From assembly GCF_003515945.1 (NCBI RefSeq), contig NZ_QWLM01000001.1:124001-188000 (forward strand): a stretch of 64,000 bases of DNA, written 5' to 3'. The notes under the pieces are model-generated. The model was not told where the DNA came from. It was given only the letters and a program-made list of their open reading frames with translations, and ran no database searches. A program made the position numbers and the translations under genes. Source of the DNA: Dermacoccus abyssi. GTDB lineage: Bacteria; Actinomycetota; Actinomycetes; Actinomycetales; Dermatophilaceae. Within the stretch, counting starts at the first letter, position 1; the number at the start of each line of letters is the position of its first letter. Shown here in pieces: positions 19,379-28,551 of this stretch.

Positions 19379-20776
19379 TCAGGCCGACGGGTGCGTCATG
19401 TCGGCAGGCACGACCCAGGCGTCGAAGTCCTTCTCCGAGACCTCACCGGAGGCGACTGCGGCCTCGCGCAGCGTGGTGCCCTCCTTGTGGGCCTTCTTCG
19501 CGATGGCGGCCGCCTTGTCGTAGCCGATGTGGCGGTTGAGGGCCGTGACGACCATGAGGTTGGAGGCAAGGTTCGCCTCGATGCGCTCGCGGTTCGGCTC
19601 GATGCCGCGTGCGCAGTGCTCGGTGAACGAGCGGCACGCGTCGGAGATGAGGCGGATGCTCTCGAGCACGGCGTGCGCCATGACGGGCTTGAAGACGTTG
19701 AGCTGGAAATTGCCCTGCGAGCCGGCGAAGCCCACCGTGGCGTCGTTGCCGAACACGCGCGTCGCGACCATCGTCATGGCCTCGGCCTGCGTCGGGTTGA
19801 CCTTGCCCGGCATGATCGAGCTGCCCGGCTCGTTCTCGGGGATGTTGAGTTCGCCGATGCCGTTACGCGGGCCGGAGGCCAGCCAGCGCACGTCGTTGGC
19901 GATCTTCATGAGCGCGCCGCCGAGCAGCTTGAGCGCCGAGGACACGGCCACGAGTTCGTCGTGGGCCGACAGCGAGGCGAAGAGGTTGTCGGCCTGACGG
20001 AACTCCTGGCCGGAGATCTCGGAGATCTTCTTCGCGGCGAGCTTGCCGAAGTCCGGGTGGGCGTTGAGGCCCGTGCCGACGGCCGTTCCGCCGATCGCGA
20101 GAGCGCGCGTGGCCTGCTCCGCCTGACGCACCTGCTCCAGCGCGAAGTCGAGCTGGGCCACCCAGCCGCCGAACTCCTGGCCGAGCATGATCGGCGTCGC
20201 GTCCTGCAGGTGCGTACGGCCGACGCTGACGATGTCCGCGAACTCGTCGGCCTTGGCGGCGAGCACGTCACGCAACTCGGTGACGGCCGGGTACAGGCGC
20301 TCCACGAGGTCGAGGACGACGGCGATGTGCATGGCCGTCGGGAACGTGTCGTTGCTCGACTGGCCGCGGTTGACGTGGTCGTTGGGGTGAACCGGCTTCT
20401 TCGAGCCGCGCTCGCCGCCGGCCAGTTCGATGGCGCGGTTGGAGATGACCTCGTTGGAGTTCATGTTGGACTGCGTGCCCGAGCCCGTCTGGAAGACGAC
20501 GAGCGGGAACTGGTCGTTCAGACGCCCCTCGATGACGTCGTCCGCCGCACGCTCGATGAGTTCGGCGACGTCGGCGGGCAGTTCGCCGAGTTCCGCGTTG
20601 GCCTGCGCCGCGGCCTTCTTGAGGATGCCCAGGGCCCGCACCATCGCCGGACCCCACACGAAGGTGTCGCGGCCGATGTCGAAGTTCTCGATGCTGCGCT
20701 GGGTCTGAGCACCCCAGTACGCCGCCTCGTCGACCTCGATCTGCCCCATGCTGTCGGATTCAGTACGCGTAGCCAT
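19379..20776 (-). CDS. fumC: Class II fumarate hydratase
   Basis: A 465-residue TCA-cycle enzyme that interconverts fumarate and malate. The superfamily signature [15 protein letters not shown] is present. Also seen are [13 protein letters not shown], the catalytic-region [17 protein letters not shown] and the N-terminal [13 protein letters not shown]. Length and order fit the thermostable, iron-free class. The start [16 protein letters not shown] at 20776 agrees with the family; the methionine ten residues in is a weaker option. Confidence 0.96.
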   Translation of the reverse strand: MATRTESDSMGQIEVDEAAYWGAQTQRSIENFDIGRDTFVWGPAMVRALGILKKAAAQANAELGELPADVAELIERAADDVIEGRLNDQFPLVVFQTGSGTQSNMNSNEVISNRAIELAGGERGSKKPVHPNDHVNRGQSSNDTFPTAMHIAVVLDLVERLYPAVTELRDVLAAKADEFADIVSVGRTHLQDATPIMLGQEFGGWVAQLDFALEQVRQAEQATRALAIGGTAVGTGLNAHPDFGKLAAKKISEISGQEFRQADNLFASLSAHDELVAVSSALKLLGGALMKIANDVRWLASGPRNGIGELNIPENEPGSSIMPGKVNPTQAEAMTMVATRVFGNDATVGFAGSQGNFQLNVFKPVMAHAVLESIRLISDACRSFTEHCARGIEPNRERIEANLASNLMVVTALNRHIGYDKAAAIAKKAHKEGTTLREAAVASGEVSEKDFDAWVVPADMTHPSA

Positions 20777-20932
20777 ACCTTCACTCTAGGCACGCTCCAG
20801 CCCCCACTTCCACACGCGGTGCGGTCTGCGGCCGGGCGACGCAGAAGCTCGCCCCGATAGCCTTCGGCCAGGACCCCAGAGCGCTTCGAACGACGTGGCG
20901 CGGGAGGGCTCAGGGAATGTCAGACTGGCGCC

Positions 20933-21334
20933 ATGTCCTACTCCGAGTACTTCGCGTCCGACCAACTCGACACCCCCGCCACCGAGGACGAGATCGCTCA
21001 CGCCGAGGAGGCCCTCGGCGTCACGTTCCCCGACGACCTGCGTGCCTTCTGGCTGACGTCAGCCACCTTCAACGGCCAGGTACTCACCGCCGACGGCGGT
21101 CCTGGCCCGTACCTGCGTGTGCTGCACCCGAGTTCGGTGACGAAGGTGGGCGAGGCGTGCGTGTTCGGTCGCGGTGAGGACTGGGATTTCGGTGTCGTTC
21201 CCGGCCACCCGACGCGCTGGGTCGACGTCGAACGCGGCACGGGTGAGGAACTGAGCGAACTCGGCGCGACGTTCGTCGGTTTCCTCGAGTCGCTGCGCGG
21301 CGAGTTCGAGACGGAAAACAATCTCCTCGACTGA
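20933..21334 (+). CDS. SMI1/KNR4 family protein
   Basis: A 133-residue soluble protein. The segment ATEDEIAHAEEALGVTFPDDLRAFW is the standard SMI1/KNR4 opening (helix, then PDDLRAF). A DFGVVP turn and the C-terminal FVGFLESLRGEFE complete the fold. In bacteria this superfamily includes many immunity proteins against contact-dependent or polymorphic toxins, but here no toxin gene is adjacent, so it may be an orphan or a housekeeping member. ATG 20933 is the only sensible start. Confidence 0.8.
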   Translation: MSYSEYFASDQLDTPATEDEIAHAEEALGVTFPDDLRAFWLTSATFNGQVLTADGGPGPYLRVLHPSSVTKVGEACVFGRGEDWDFGVVPGHPTRWVDVERGTGEELSELGATFVGFLESLRGEFETENNLLD

Positions 21335-21352
21335 CCAACATAGTTCCACGGT

Positions 21353-21376
21353 TCACAATTTGTAACTTTATTGTGA
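21353..21376. promoter_or_regulatory. 7-10-7 inverted repeat upstream of protease gene
   Basis: The arms TCACAAT and ATTGTGA face each other across ten AT-rich bases, in a stretch markedly richer in A+T than its surroundings. It lies 87 bp before the protease start and 19 bp after the SMI1 stop. A candidate -10 hexamer TATGTA is at 21406-21411. This looks like a dimer operator; the regulator is unknown. Confidence 0.5.
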
Positions 21377-21463
21377 CCTCGCTCATGCACTCTCTTTGCA
21401 TCGCCTATGTAAGCGTTGTGGGCACTCACGACCCCACCTCCCGGGGTCGACGCGAAGAGAGGC

Positions 21464-22192
21464 ATGAAAATGACCCGACCGACGCTCCGCCTCGCCGCTG
21501 CCGCGGCCGGCACGACCATGGCTTTCGCGCTCGCCCCCACGGCAGGCGCCTCCCCCACGGTCGACAAGCCCGAGTACATCGTCGGAGGCTCCCAGGCCTC
21601 CAACCCGTCCGTCGTACAACTCGTCTTCACGCAGGACGGCGGTCAGTACGGCTGCACCGGCGAGGTCATCGCCGCGCAGTGGGTCCTCACCGCACGTCAC
21701 TGCACCGAGGGCAGCAGCCGGATGAAGGTCTACACCTCCAACTCGACGACGAATCCCGGCACGCCGGTCTCCGGCGACCGCCTCGTCAACTCCCCCTACG
21801 GAGATGTCGGACTCGTCCACCTCGCCAAGCCGGTCGGCGTCAACCCGATGCAGATGGCCAACTCGTACACGGCGCAGCGTGGGCAGACGGGCGTCATCAG
21901 CGGCTACGGCCTTCGCGCCAACAGCCGGCAGTCCACCGGCCTGTTCAAGGCGAACGTCACCGTCCTCGGCTCGAGCACGGATGCCTACCGCGGCCGCGCG
22001 ATCCACGTCCAGGGCATCAACGGCGCCTCGAACCACGGTGACTCCGGAGGCCCGCTCGTCATCAACGGTCAGATCGTGGGCGTCTGCTCGACGGGCGACA
22101 CGGCCGACCCGGGCAGCAACATCCACGCCGGTTCGAACTACTCCAACATCACCGGCCACCGCGCCTGGATCCGTCAGACCGCGGGCGTCTGA
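21464..22192 (+). CDS. Secreted S1 (trypsin-like) serine protease
   Basis: A 242-residue preproprotein. Residues 1-27 are a signal peptide (MKMTRPTLRLAAAAAGTTMA, cleavage near AGAS). A short propeptide precedes the mature N-terminus IVGGSQAS. The catalytic triad is visible: His in LTARHCTEG, Asp in GDVGLVHLA and Ser in NHGDSGGPLV. Cysteine pairs flank His and Ser. A Gly six residues before Ser and no obvious acidic specificity residue leave specificity open. The ATG at 21464 has AGAGAGG just upstream. A strong terminator follows. Confidence 0.92.
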   Translation: MKMTRPTLRLAAAAAGTTMAFALAPTAGASPTVDKPEYIVGGSQASNPSVVQLVFTQDGGQYGCTGEVIAAQWVLTARHCTEGSSRMKVYTSNSTTNPGTPVSGDRLVNSPYGDVGLVHLAKPVGVNPMQMANSYTAQRGQTGVISGYGLRANSRQSTGLFKANVTVLGSSTDAYRGRAIHVQGINGASNHGDSGGPLVINGQIVGVCSTGDTADPGSNIHAGSNYSNITGHRAWIRQTAGV

Positions 22193-22208
22193 GCCACGAC
22201 CACGATTG

Positions 22209-22249
22209 ACGAGGGGCGCCGCACTCACGACGAGTGCGGCGCCCCTCGT
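22209..22249 (+). terminator. Terminator after protease gene
   Basis: A perfect 18-bp stem beginning ACGAGGGGCGCCGCACTC with a five-base loop, 17 bp after the protease stop and facing the convergent NAD(P)-binding gene, which it can also serve. Confidence 0.88.
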
Positions 22250-22281
22250 TCGCGCCACGCGCCGAAATCAGCGCGGGAGCG

Positions 22282-23029
22282 TCAGTTCTCCTGATCCATC
22301 CACTCGTGCCACGAGCGGCCACGCACGATGACGGCGTCCTCCTGCCGCGGCAACATGCCGCCCTCGGCCATGGATGCGGGCGCTTCGCCCGGCTTCACCG
22401 CGGCATCGAGCCCCTTGGCCGCAACGTGCGCGCGGGCCAGGCCGACGAGGCTCTCGGTGCGCGGCCCGGCGAGTTGGACATCGCCGTCGAACGACCCTGT
22501 CGCCATCTCGAGCAAGCAGACGAACGACCTCGGCGGAGTCGACCGGCTGGAATTCCACGTCCATGACGTCGGCCACGCCGTCGGTGGTGAACCACTCGAC
22601 CATCTGGCCCGGGAATTCGTGGAACTGGGTGGCGCGCAGAACGAGGACGCCCGGGGAGTTCTCCCGGTGGGCCTTCTCCTGTGCCACCTTGCCGACGTAG
22701 TAGCCGTAGTCGGGGCTCTCCTCGATGCCGACGATCGACAACACGACCGTGCGTCGCACGCCGGCCTCGTGAGCTGCCTGGCCGAGATGGCCGGCCACCG
22801 AACGGAAGAAGCTGACCGCCTCGTCCTCCTCGAAGCTCGCGCCCTGCGTGACGTCGACGACGGCGTCCACGTCCGCGAGCGCCTCGGCGAGGCGGGGCAG
22901 GACGGCCTCGTCCGTGAGGTCGAAGCCGGAGGAACGCGACACCTCGACGACGTCGTGACCGTCGGAGCGAGCCAGCTCGACGAGCTTGGTTCCGATGAGG
23001 CCGGTCGAGCCGGCGATGGCGACACGCAT
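22282..23029 (-). pseudogene. NAD(P)H-binding SDR-like protein, frameshifted
   Basis: An atypical short-chain dehydrogenase of the NmrA/NAD(P)-binding type, about 249 residues if repaired. The 5' part reads MRVAIAGSTGLIGTKLVE and runs to SAEVVRLL. The family-like sequence then continues in another frame as LEMATGSFDGDVQLAGP through to SWHEWMDQEN. The break lies at about 22510-22519, and removing one base restores a continuous protein. The downstream half keeps good coding character, so either the mutation is very recent or the base is a sequencing error. Substrate unknown. It has its own start region, 61 bp from the DinB-ASCH gene. Confidence 0.8.
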
Positions 23030-23089
23030 GACTTCTCCTTGCGTTGCGGTGGAATCGAGCGGCTGTGCCCAGTCAACCAGAGGGCGCGT

Positions 23090-24067
23090 TCAGAGCTTCT
23101 TCACGAGCGCGAAGCGCTGGAGGACAACCTGGGTGTCGTCGTTCACCGTGAAGTTCGGGTCGTCCAACTCGGCGCGCACGTCGTCACTCGTCCAGAAACG
23201 TTCGTGCGCTTCCCGCCATTCGGCGACGTCCCGGAAGCCTTCACCCTCGTCGAGGGCGTGATCGAGGTCGACCTCGTCGAGGCTGACGACGCGCACCTCG
23301 GTCGTCTCCGTGATGCCGACCGGCAGGCCGGTCGAGGAGATGAGCACCTCACGCTCCCCCACGACGGGCAGCGGCTCACCGTCCGCGCGGTACCCCTCCA
23401 GCAATGCCGACGTGGAACTCTTCGTACCGCTGATGATGGCGGCGAGCAGCGTGTCGCGTAGCGGACCCGGGAATGCGTAGAGGCCGGCGCGGGCTCCCGG
23501 CCACTGGGCCTCGATGGCAACGTCGCGCAGCCGATCGACGTGGTCGGCCCACGACGCGTCGTCACCGAACGGCAGGTTCGGGTTCGCCTCACGCAACCCC
23601 ACGCGTCCGTCAAGCTGCTCACGCAGAATATCGAGATGCCCTGCGTGCCGAGCGATTTCGACGACAAGGTGAACGAGAATCCGGTGCAGCGTCACGTCGG
23701 GCTGGGGCCACCAGGGCACGTTGCCCGGAGCCTCAAGATCGAGGGCATCGATCGTCGCGTCGGCGTGGGCAACAGCGCGGCGGTACAGGAGCACGACGTC
23801 CTCGATCGACTCCTCACCGGTCGCCCACATGTCCGCGTTGGGCTCCGCACCCGGCCCGATCCAGGGCAACTCCTCACCGGGGCGGGCGAAGACGATGCCG
23901 AGATAGCCGTACTCCATCGCAGCAAGATGCTTGACGATGCCGAGGACGTTCGAGCCCGTCGACGTCATGGGCCATCGCGCCTGCCACTCGTCGAGCCCCT
24001 CGAGCTTCCACAACACCGCGGAACGCAATGAGTCGAGGTAGGTCTTGAGCATCGCCTTGTCGTCCAT
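23090..24067 (-). CDS. DinB (DUF664) - ASCH fusion protein
   Basis: A 325-residue two-domain protein. Residues about 1-190 form a DinB/DUF664 four-helix bundle with metal-site histidines in IVKHLAAMEYGYLG, LHRILVHLVVEIARHAGH. Such proteins include mycothiol- and bacillithiol-dependent enzymes. From about 191 the chain becomes an ASCH domain: FPGPLRDTLLAAIISGTKSS, then LPVVGEREVLI, ITETTEVRVVSLDEVD and EWREAHERFW. ASCH folds bind RNA or modified nucleosides in some relatives. No frameshift separates them, so the fusion is real in this sequence. Function of the combination is not known to me. Confidence 0.85.
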   Translation of the reverse strand: MDDKAMLKTYLDSLRSAVLWKLEGLDEWQARWPMTSTGSNVLGIVKHLAAMEYGYLGIVFARPGEELPWIGPGAEPNADMWATGEESIEDVVLLYRRAVAHADATIDALDLEAPGNVPWWPQPDVTLHRILVHLVVEIARHAGHLDILREQLDGRVGLREANPNLPFGDDASWADHVDRLRDVAIEAQWPGARAGLYAFPGPLRDTLLAAIISGTKSSTSALLEGYRADGEPLPVVGEREVLISSTGLPVGITETTEVRVVSLDEVDLDHALDEGEGFRDVAEWREAHERFWTSDDVRAELDDPNFTVNDDTQVVLQRFALVKKL

Positions 24068-24103
24068 TCGACCAGCCTAGGGCCGCGCGTCACAATGGTC
24101 GGT

Positions 24104-25318
24104 ATGCCTGAATCCCCCACAGCCTTCACGCGCGAGCAGGGACGTGCGCTCGTGCGCGCCGTTTTCGCGATCTTCTTCGTCAACGGCGTGATGATGGGCG
24201 CATGGGGCGGTTCGCTGCCGGGCCTGCGTGAGCGCGTCGGTACGGACGCGGGCGGCATCGGCGCCGTTCTCCTCGTCACCGGCGCGAGCGCCATCGTCTC
24301 GATGCAGATCGGCGGGCGCGTCTCCGACCGCATCACCCCACGCTTGCCGTCTCTCGTGAGCGGCGTCGCGATGGCTGCGGCTGTCGGACTCCTCGCGTTC
24401 GTACCGAACTATGTGGCTCTCGTCCTCGCGGGAGCGCTCATCGGTGCGAGCAACGGCACGATGGACGTCGCGATGAACGCCCTCGGCATCGACGCGGAGA
24501 AGGCCTCCGGCATACCGGCGATGAGTCGTTTCCACGCGTTCTTCTCGCTCGGTGGCTTCGTCGGCGCGGTCATCGTCGTGGCGTTCGCCCGCCTGCAGGA
24601 CGACGCCGATCCACGCTCGGCCCTCATCGTCATCGCCGTCGCGGCGCTCCTCGCGCTCGCCGCGCTGCTGGCCCGCACCCCCAAGGCCCCCCACGACGAC
24701 GCAGGCGCGCAGGAGACGGATGAGGCCGACGTTTCGGCGTCCACGAAGGCCACGGGCATCCCGCCGCAGGCGTGGTTGCTCGGCGTCATGGCCCTGTTCT
24801 TCGGCTTCACCGAAGGAACGGCCATCGACTGGGCCTCGATCCACGTCACCGACGTCGCGAAGGTCGACGCCGGCACCGGCGCAGCAGGTCTCGTCGCGGT
24901 GTCGGCGACGATGGTCGCCATCCGCCTCGTCGGCGACGCGCTCGTGCGCCGCTACGGACGCGTCGCGGTCGTCCGATTCGGAGCTCCGGTGGCCGTCGCC
25001 GGTTTCGCGGTGACGGTGGTGGCGTCGTCCCTGCCCGTCATCCTCGCCGGCTGGCTGCTCGTGGGCCTGGGTGTCGGCATGATCGCGCCGCAGATCTACG
25101 CGATCGCGGGCCACATCGGCGGCGGTCGGGTGCTCGCCATCGTCACCGGCTTCGGGTACACCGCGTTCCTGGCCGGGCCGGGCGTCATCGGCTACCTCAG
25201 CTCACACTTCGACATTCAGCGCGCGATGCTCCTACCGCTCGTGGCGGGCCTGCTGCTCACCGCGCTGACGTTCACGCCCGCCCTGCGCGATCCGCAGGAC
25301 GAGCGCGTAGGCGCCTGA
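24104..25318 (+). CDS. MFS transporter
   Basis: A roughly 404-residue, 12-helix major facilitator protein. The loop between helices 2 and 3 reads GGRVSDRITPRLPSLVSG, a degenerate MFS motif A. Helix 5 carries NGTMDVAMNALG, seen in the FucP/YbjJ-like branch, where the substrate may be a sugar or an inhibitor. A charged central loop (residues about 195-225) divides the two halves. The start is at 24104 or 24095, both only some 30 bp from the divergent DinB-ASCH gene; no clear ribosome site, so a leaderless message is possible. Confidence 0.85.
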   Translation: MPESPTAFTREQGRALVRAVFAIFFVNGVMMGAWGGSLPGLRERVGTDAGGIGAVLLVTGASAIVSMQIGGRVSDRITPRLPSLVSGVAMAAAVGLLAFVPNYVALVLAGALIGASNGTMDVAMNALGIDAEKASGIPAMSRFHAFFSLGGFVGAVIVVAFARLQDDADPRSALIVIAVAALLALAALLARTPKAPHDDAGAQETDEADVSASTKATGIPPQAWLLGVMALFFGFTEGTAIDWASIHVTDVAKVDAGTGAAGLVAVSATMVAIRLVGDALVRRYGRVAVVRFGAPVAVAGFAVTVVASSLPVILAGWLLVGLGVGMIAPQIYAIAGHIGGGRVLAIVTGFGYTAFLAGPGVIGYLSSHFDIQRAMLLPLVAGLLLTALTFTPALRDPQDERVGA

Positions 25319-25338
25319 GCGACACCCAACGAGCCTGC

Positions 25339-26676
25339 TCAGGCCTCCTCGAGGCTCGCGCCACGTCGTTCGGGCAGGAGCAGTGACGCCACCATGGCGA
25401 CGGCGAACGCGAACGCGATGAGCGCGAACGTCCACACCTCGCCGTGCTCGGTGAAGACGACCGGCACGATGAGCGGCGCAACGATCGACGCGATGCGGCC
25501 GAACGCCGTCGCGCTTCCGGCACCCGCGGCGCGGATCGCGGTCGGGTAGATCTCCGGCGTGATGGCGTAGAGCGCACCCCAGGCGCCGAGGTTGAAGAAG
25601 CTGAGTGCGCATCCGGCCGCGATGATCGTGGCTTCGGAGCCGGCGTTGCCGAACGCGAGCGCCGAGAGCGCGGAGCCGGCGAGGAAGGCGGCGAGCGTGG
25701 GACGTCGGCCGATCTTCTCGACGAGCACCGCAGCCGCGAGGTACCCGGGCAGTTGCGCGATCGTGATGATGAGCGTGAAGCCGAACGACTTGGCCACCGG
25801 GTAGCCACCGGCGACGAGGAACGTCGGAATCCACAGGAACGCGCCGTAGTAGGCGAAGTTGACGCCGAACCACGTGGTCCACAGCGCGGCGGTGCGGGTG
25901 CGGTACGCCGGCGCGAAGGCGTCGGTCATTTTCGGCTTGGGCGCAGCCTCGTGGTCTGTCGGCGCGACGGCGGCGCTCTTCGGAGCTTCGATGCCGGACG
26001 CCGATTCGAACTCGCGGACGGATCGCTCGGCCTCCTCCTCACGTCCGGCGCGTTCGAGGAAGCGCACGGATTCGGGCAGGCCTCGACGCACCCACACCGC
26101 GTAGAGCGCGGGCACGAGGCCGAGGAGCATGGCCCAACGCCACCCGTTCTCGCGCGGCACCACGGTGAAGCCGATGACGGCGGCGAGCAGCCAGCCCACG
26201 GCCCAGAACGACTCGAGAGCGACGACCATGCGGCCCCGCAGTCGGCGCGGCGCGTACTCACTCACGAGCGTCGAGGCGACGGGCAGTTCGGCGCCGAGGC
26301 CCAGACCGACAACGAAGCGCAGAGCGCACAGCACGAGGAACGTCGGTGCGAGGGCTGACAGGCCCGTTGCAAGGCCGTACACGACGAGCGTGCCGGCGAA
26401 GACCGTGCGGCGGCCGATGCGGTCGGCCAGGGCGCCACCGGCGCCGGCGCCGATCGCCATCCCGATGAAGCCGATCGAGGCGAGCCACGACAGGTCGGTG
26501 GTCGACAGGCCCCACTCCTTCTTCACGGCAACCATGAGGAAGGAGATGAGGCCGACGTCCATGGCGTCGAGCGCCCAGCCGAGGCCGGAGCCGACGAGCA
26601 ACGAACGGTGACGACGGTTGAACGGCAGGGCGTCGAGACGCTCCTCGCGAGTTCGGTGTTCGGTCGTCATGGACAT
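25339..26676 (-). CDS. MFS transporter, metabolite:H+ symporter type
   Basis: A 445-residue, 12-helix transporter of the sugar/aromatic-acid symporter branch. Motif A reads GGALADRIGRRTVFAG and its counterpart in the second half AAVLVEKIGRRPTLAAF. Also present are RFVVGLGLGAELPVASTLVSEY and YAITPEIYPTAIRAAGAG, typical of SV2/niacin and aromatic-acid carriers. The ATG at 26676 follows AAAGAG by six bases, better than the GTG at 26682. It converges with the preceding MFS gene with 20 bp between stops. Substrate is not determined. Confidence 0.88.
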   Translation of the reverse strand: MSMTTEHRTREERLDALPFNRRHRSLLVGSGLGWALDAMDVGLISFLMVAVKKEWGLSTTDLSWLASIGFIGMAIGAGAGGALADRIGRRTVFAGTLVVYGLATGLSALAPTFLVLCALRFVVGLGLGAELPVASTLVSEYAPRRLRGRMVVALESFWAVGWLLAAVIGFTVVPRENGWRWAMLLGLVPALYAVWVRRGLPESVRFLERAGREEEAERSVREFESASGIEAPKSAAVAPTDHEAAPKPKMTDAFAPAYRTRTAALWTTWFGVNFAYYGAFLWIPTFLVAGGYPVAKSFGFTLIITIAQLPGYLAAAVLVEKIGRRPTLAAFLAGSALSALAFGNAGSEATIIAAGCALSFFNLGAWGALYAITPEIYPTAIRAAGAGSATAFGRIASIVAPLIVPVVFTEHGEVWTFALIAFAFAVAMVASLLLPERRGASLEEA

Positions 26677-26934
26677 GGGCACTCTTTTCGTCAGTTAGGC
26701 ACAAAGTCGTACCGGAAAAAGAGTAGCCCGATCGAACCCCTTTTGGTCAACAAGAGGAAAAGTCTGGTGCGTCACGCTGTCGACGGAGCAACCAGCGCGT
26801 CGAGGAGCACACACGCCCGCTCGATTCCAACCGGGCGTAGATGGCGGCGACCTCGTCACGCGGGGCCGGCTCGAGCAGCGACTGGACCGTGCCCGGGTGA
26901 TGGAAGACCTCGGAAGGAGAACGCGAAGGCATCG

Positions 26935-27144
26935 AAACACGGCTCGCGCCCCGAGAAGTGGGGCGAGTGGGTCGTCGCTGTCGTCCAGCCAACGCCCGGC
27001 GCTAACCCGGATCCGGCGCAGGTGGCGGCCTTCACGAAGGAACGCATCAGCAGCGTGAAGGCCCCCAAGGAGGTCTCCGTGTGGCCCGGCCTGAAGCGCT
27101 CGGAGGTCGGCAAGGTGCTCAAGAGGACGTCAAGCAGACGCTGA
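26935..27144 (+). pseudogene. Remnant of acyl-CoA synthetase C-terminus
   Basis: About 70 codons read as the end of an AMP-dependent acyl-CoA ligase. EKWGEWVVAVVQPTPGA, AFTKERISSVKAPKEVSVWP and SEVGKVLKR are the closing elements of that family, including the catalytic lysine in GKVLK. Nothing before about 26935 continues the enzyme in any frame, so more than 85 percent of the gene is missing. The 250 bp upstream, between the MFS promoter and here, contains no gene that I can support. This is a deletion scar. Confidence 0.75.
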
Positions 27145-27295
27145 GTTCGGCCTCTCAGGCCTGACCACCGCCTGACGCAGCCCCATGACGATCACGGGCT
27201 GAGACGGCCGGCCCGTCCGCCGCTCGAGGGTGCGGCGAGCATCCTCCCGCCGGTTACGGTCGTGCCACGCCCCACCCGCGAAAGGAAGTTCGACC

Positions 27296-28500
27296 ATGAC
27301 CTCATACGACGCGAACGCCGAAGGATTCTTCGGTGAGTTCGGTGGCCGTTTCGTGCCGCCGCACCTCGAGGAGCCGATGGCCGAGGTGGCACGCGCGTGG
27401 GCCGAGGCGAAGGCCGACCCGACGTTCCTCGGCGAGTACGAGCGTCTGCTCACCCTCTACGCGGGCCGCCCGTCGGTGCTGTTCCCCGCCGACAACCTGA
27501 CGCGCCACGTCGGCGCGCGCGCATCTACCTCAAACGTGAGGATCTCAACCACACCGGGTCGCACAAGATCAACCACTGCCTCGGCGAGGCCCTGCTCGCG
27601 AAGCGCATGGGCAAGAAGAAGCTCATCGCGGAGACGGGTGCCGGCCAGCACGGCGTCGCTCTCGCGACGGCGGCCGCGTACATGGGTCTCGAGTGCGAGA
27701 TCCACATGGGTGCGATCGACGTCGCCAAGCAGCACCCGAACGTCGTGCGCATGGAGATGCTCGGCGCGAAGGTCGTGCCGGTCGAGTTCGGCGGGCGTTC
27801 GCTCAAGGAGGCCGTCGATTCGGCGTTCGACACCTACGCCCGTGACTTCGAGGACGTCTTCTTCGGCATCGGCTCCGTCGTCGGCCCCGACCCGTACCCG
27901 TCGATGGTGCGCGAGTTCCAGTCGGTCGTCGGGCGCGAGGCGCGCGAGCAGATCCTGTCGCTCGAGGGCCGCCTGCCGGACGCCGCGGTCGCGTGCGTCG
28001 GTGGAGGGTCGAATGCGATGGGCCTGTTCAGCGGCTTCCTCGACGACGAGGGCGTCGCGCTCTACGGCGTCGAGCCGGCCGGCGAGGGCGTCGAGGTGCC
28101 CGGCCGTCACGCCGCGACGATGACGAAGGGCACCCCCGGCACCCTGCACGGCATGGCCACCACGGTGCTGCAGGACGAGTCCGGCGAGCCGTCGGCGGTG
28201 CACTCCATCGCGTCAGGTCTCGACTACCCGGGCGTGGGCCCGCAGCACGCGTACCTCGCGTCGCTGGGCCGCGTCACGTACGTGACGGCCACGGACGACG
28301 AATGTCTCGATGCCTTCAGCACCCTCTCGCGAGTGGAGGGCATCATTCCGGCGCTGGAGAGCTCGCACGCCATCGTCCACGCCATGAAGTTGGCTCGGGA
28401 GCTGGGCGAGGACGGCATCGTCGTCGCCAATCTCTCGGGGCGCGGCGACAAGGATGTCGACTACGTCGCCGAGTACCTCGCGGAGCACCCGCGCTCCTGA
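27296..28500 (+). pseudogene. trpB: Tryptophan synthase beta chain, frameshifted
   Basis: About 401 residues if repaired. The N-terminus [20 protein letters not shown] starts at the ATG at 27296 (AAAGGAAG upstream) and runs to DNLTRHVG. The protein then resumes in another frame at [19 protein letters not shown], which holds the PLP lysine. [14 protein letters not shown] and the phosphate loop [10 protein letters not shown] follow in good order to the end. One base is missing within the GGCGCGCGCGC run near 27515. The rest shows no decay, which suggests a consensus error. No trpA, trpC or other tryptophan gene is adjacent, so this is an orphan trpB that may convert indole and serine to tryptophan as salvage. 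Confidence 0.85.
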
Positions 28501-28514
28501 GCGCGAGCCTCGTC

Positions 28515-28551
28515 GCGGCGCGTTCGTTCGGTCACCGAGCGAGCGCGCCGC
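28515..28551. terminator. Terminator between trpB and hydroxy-acid oxidase
   Basis: A long inverted repeat with two G-T wobble pairs (GCGGCGCGTTCG facing CGAGCGCGCCGC), 14 bp after the trpB stop. It overlaps the last codons of the converging hydroxy-acid oxidase gene, so it probably ends both messages. Confidence 0.7.
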
